Source of the DNA: Pseudomonadota bacterium
GTDB taxonomy: Bacteria > Myxococcota_A > Polyangia > Polyangiales > Polyangiaceae
Direction of reading: 5' to 3'
Assembly: GCA_023460875.1 (NCBI GenBank)
Contig: JAEWOQ010000241.1
Coordinates: 1 to 7,472, forward strand
DNA: 7,472 bases
The position numbers and the translations under genes are program-made. Below, one piece after another: positions 6,082-7,472 of this stretch. The notes beneath the pieces were generated by a model, which saw only the letters and a list, made by a program, of their open reading frames with translations, was not told the origin of the DNA and ran no database searches. Each line of letters opens with the position of its first letter. The stretch's first letter is position 1.

Positions 6082-6110
6082 ATCCTACTGAACGGGTGTC
6101 AGGCCGTCAA
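6082..6110 (-). promoter_or_regulatory. lexA promoter, sigma70-type, near-leaderless
   Basis: On the - strand TTGACG (6105-6110) and TAGGAT (6082-6087) are separated by exactly 17 bases. The -10 box ends nine bases before the lexA ATG, so a start site at the usual 6-8 bases would leave only about two to four untranslated bases. AGGA within the -10 box is ten bases from the ATG, but would not be in the transcript. Confidence 0.75.
6088..6102 (-). promoter_or_regulatory. Probable LexA operator (SOS box)
   Basis: The - strand reads CTGACACCCGTTCAG, an imperfect dyad (CTGA...TCAG) filling the spacer between the -35 and -10 boxes of lexA. The GTTCAG half matches the conserved half of the Myxococcus xanthus LexA motif as I remember it (CTRHAMRYBYGTTCAGS); the other half is one base closer than in that motif. 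Confidence 0.55.
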
Positions 6111-6227
6111 ATTCCTGGCGTATCCCCACAGAGAGGCGGCGGCTTCCGCCCTCCTACCCGCTCCCGAGCGCGGGGCCGAAAAACGGCGATTTCCCGGTGA
6201 ATTTGGTCGAGGGAGCGGAGCGTCGCT

Positions 6228-6692
6228 CTAGAATTTGTTGCTCGTCGACAGGAAGGTCAGCTTGTCGGTGGTCTCGCGGAGGCGGCCCACCAGCATCCGA
6301 ACCACGCCCCACAGCACCTCGAAGGCGAGATCCTTGTGGAGGAAGAGCAGATCGTCGAAGCCGTCCTTGGCGATGGCCAGGACGCGACATTTTTCGTGGA
6401 CGTTGGCGTCCGCCGACCGCGGTGACTCGTCGAGCAGCGCCATCTCGCCGAACGCCTGCCCTGGGCCGAGGATCGCGAGAGCTTCTTCACCCATGCCGGG
6501 CACCTCGCGGCTGATCCGGACGCGCCCCTCGAGGATGAGGTAGAGCTTGTCTCCCGTGTCGCCGTGACGAAAAATTTTGCTGCCGCGCTCGTGGGTCTCT
6601 TCCGTGGCGACCTTCGCGATCAGCTCGAGCGCGGCTGGTTTCAGCCCCTCGAACAGCCGGATTTGGGCGAGCTGCTCCAGGCGGTCCGTCAT
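6228..6692 (-). CDS. Stand-alone cyclic nucleotide-binding domain protein (Crp-type fold, no DNA-binding domain)
   Basis: The 154 residues are almost all one cyclic nucleotide-binding domain (about 7-125). The leader FEGLKPAALELIAKVA (14-29), the beta-roll segment GDKLYLILEGRVRIS (47-61) and the phosphate-binding cassette FGEMALLDESPRSADANV (81-98) are present. Glu83 and Arg92, which bind the ribose and phosphate of cAMP or cGMP, are both kept, so binding is likely. There is no C-terminal helix-turn-helix: the protein ends with a helix and SNKF, so it is not a transcription factor of the CRP/FNR kind and must act through a partner. ATG 6692 is the only good start, with no Shine-Dalgarno sequence. 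It is separated by 137 bases from tonB upstream and by 155 bases from lexA downstream. Confidence 0.9.
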   Translation of the reverse strand: MTDRLEQLAQIRLFEGLKPAALELIAKVATEETHERGSKIFRHGDTGDKLYLILEGRVRISREVPGMGEEALAILGPGQAFGEMALLDESPRSADANVHEKCRVLAIAKDGFDDLLFLHKDLAFEVLWGVVRMLVGRLRETTDKLTFLSTSNKF

Positions 6693-6701
6693 CGAGGGGG
6701 C

Positions 6702-6719
6702 AATGTAGCCGTCGACGGC
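6702..6719 (-). promoter_or_regulatory. Palindrome and -10-like box upstream of the cyclic nucleotide-binding gene
   Basis: A perfect 12-bp palindrome GCCGTCGACGGC (6708-6719) touches TACATT (- strand, 6702-6707), a fair -10 match. TACATT ends nine bases before the ATG, the same spacing as in the lexA promoter, and this gene has no ribosome binding site. No good -35 is seen 17 bases upstream (TTCGAC is the nearest), so the promoter call is tentative. Confidence 0.35.
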
Positions 6720-6798
6720 CCCCCGTCGAAAGGAAATTGCAACGATTTTCCGGCCTCACCCGGCTTCAACCACCCGCGCGGTGCTCGGCGGGGCGGGG

Positions 6799-6829
6799 TC
6801 GGAGAGGGATGCTCCCCGGCGCCCTCCGA
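6799..6829 (-). terminator. Possible hairpin terminator after the tonB-like gene
   Basis: TCGGA(GA)GGG at 6799-6808 pairs with CCCTCCGA at 6822-6829: an eight-base stem with a two-base bulge, directly next to the tonB stop codon. There is no U run, so termination is uncertain. Confidence 0.35.
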
Positions 6830-7472
6830 TCAGCGGCGGAAGGTGATCACGAAGGGCGGTGTAGCGCCCGAGGTGGGCCGACCTAGCTTGTCGAGAGGAG
6901 CTTCGAAGCGCCCTCGACCCATGGCGCAGCGCTTCACCGCCGTCCCGAAGCCGCTGCCCGGGTCGTCGAGCACCCGCACATCCTTGGCGCGCCCGTCGGG
7001 ACCGACGATCACCATCAGCCGGACGCGCGTGTAGTTGATCTGCTCGATGTCCGCCTCGGCGGGCCAAGGGCAATTCTGCAGGGAGGTGGCGATGGGCTTC
7101 GCGGGCCGGGAGCGATCGACGGTGGGAGCGGGAGGCGCGTCCACGGTGCCCTTGCCGTCCGGGACGCCATCCGGGCGCGTCACCCCGGAGCGTACGGCCT
7201 TCGTGGAGGTGCCTTTCGCCGACGTGGTCCCTCCGGCGAAGCGGGTACCCTCTCCGCTGATGAACCCTTCTCCGGTGAGATCGAGGGGCTCGTCGGGGTC
7301 CGCGGGCGCGGTCAGCACCTCCCCCGCCGCCGCCGGCGCGGGCGGCGGCTCGTTGGTGGGTGGGGTCTCCGCGGCGGGCGGTGGGTCGACGGGCTGGGGC
7401 GTGGGCTCAGGCGTGGGCTCCGGCTCTGGCTCCGGCTCTGGCTCCGGCTCTGGCGCGGGTTCAGGTTGGGGC
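6830..7472 (-). CDS. TonB-family energy transducer (start beyond window edge)
   Basis: TonB proteins link the inner-membrane ExbB-ExbD proton engine to outer-membrane transporters. 213 residues are visible; the reading frame is open to the right edge, so the N-terminal membrane helix is missing from the window. Visible residues 1-51 are a Pro/Glu-rich stretch with Pro-Glu repeats, the classic periplasm-spanning spacer. A Gly/Thr/Ser/Lys-rich segment follows (about 52-120). The C-terminal TonB domain covers about 139-211 (VRLMVIVGPDGRAKDVRVLDD, then GFGTAVKRCAMGRGRFEAPLD). Two cysteines, in NCPWP and KRCAMG (visible 134 and 182), flank the domain's first strands and may form a disulfide, as I recall for related myxobacterial proteins. 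GTG 7318 is an internal codon, not the start. I give no gene symbol because such genomes carry several TonB paralogues. Confidence 0.87.
   Translation of the reverse strand, partial: PQPEPAPEPEPEPEPEPEPTPEPTPQPVDPPPAAETPPTNEPPPAPAAAGEVLTAPADPDEPLDLTGEGFISGEGTRFAGGTTSAKGTSTKAVRSGVTRPDGVPDGKGTVDAPPAPTVDRSRPAKPIATSLQNCPWPAEADIEQINYTRVRLMVIVGPDGRAKDVRVLDDPGSGFGTAVKRCAMGRGRFEAPLDKLGRPTSGATPPFVITFRR
7399..7454. repeat. 12-bp coding tandem repeats for Pro-Glu spacer
   Basis: GGCTCCGGCTCT occurs three times without error (7416-7451) and starts a fourth time. It is preceded by two copies of a related 12-bp unit, GCGTGGGCTC plus two bases (7399-7422). On the - strand they encode Pro-Glu-Pro-Glu and Pro-Thr-Pro-Glu units of the TonB-like spacer. 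Confidence 0.9.

Noticed and set aside
6138..6150. GGCGG-CTT-CCGCC hairpin as terminator of the cyclic nucleotide-binding gene
   Set aside because: Only five pairs, no U run, and such short GC stems are common in this DNA.
5254..6231. 325-codon + strand open frame opposite lexA
   Set aside because: It covers the whole of lexA and its operator in reverse, and its product has no known motif; lexA has every catalytic residue.

Overview
The window looks like chromosomal DNA from a GC-rich Gram-negative bacterium, most likely a myxobacterium (Myxococcota, perhaps the Sandaracinus/Polyangium side). The pointers are the very high G/C at third codon positions, a family 4 uracil-DNA glycosylase with a long N-terminal extension, a DUF4398 lipoprotein beside a 'CAPRxLAxAxAxLxFAxxEL' lipoprotein, Cys-rich secreted proteins, and a Pro/Glu-rich TonB with a paired-Cys C-terminal domain. 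This placement is by pattern recognition only; no search was run.

Layout. Positions 1-2013 (+ strand) hold trxB (thioredoxin reductase), then a uracil-DNA glycosylase gene that starts at or just before the trxB stop, so the two are probably one operon. Positions 2014-2338 form a convergent intergenic region. It carries a 60-bp tandem repeat in which every unit holds two hairpins, followed by a 13-bp bidirectional terminator. From 2339 to the end every gene is on the - strand. In transcription order they are: a tonB-like gene (its start lies off the right edge), a stand-alone cyclic-nucleotide-binding protein, lexA, a 523-bp gap with a second, unrelated 62-63-bp repeat and a palindrome-rich promoter, a DUF4398 lipoprotein, a second short lipoprotein joined by a GTGA overlap, and a 556-residue secreted protein with a helical N-terminus, a Cys-rich middle and a probable outer-membrane barrel at the end.

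How they work together. trxB-udg is a housekeeping pair (thiol redox, base-excision repair). lexA has an excellent sigma70-type promoter (TTGACG-17-TAGGAT) with an imperfect CTGA...TCAG dyad in the spacer, as expected for autorepression, and its mRNA is predicted to be almost leaderless. The three genes from 4913 down to 2339 look like an envelope cluster: two lipoproteins and a barrel-like protein, with the OmpA peptidoglycan-binding domain that I recall often following the CAPR-type lipoprotein region missing here.

No mobile element, CRISPR array, tRNA or rRNA is visible. The least explained parts are the two intergenic repeat families, the paired palindromes upstream of the DUF4398 gene, and the multi-domain 556-residue protein.
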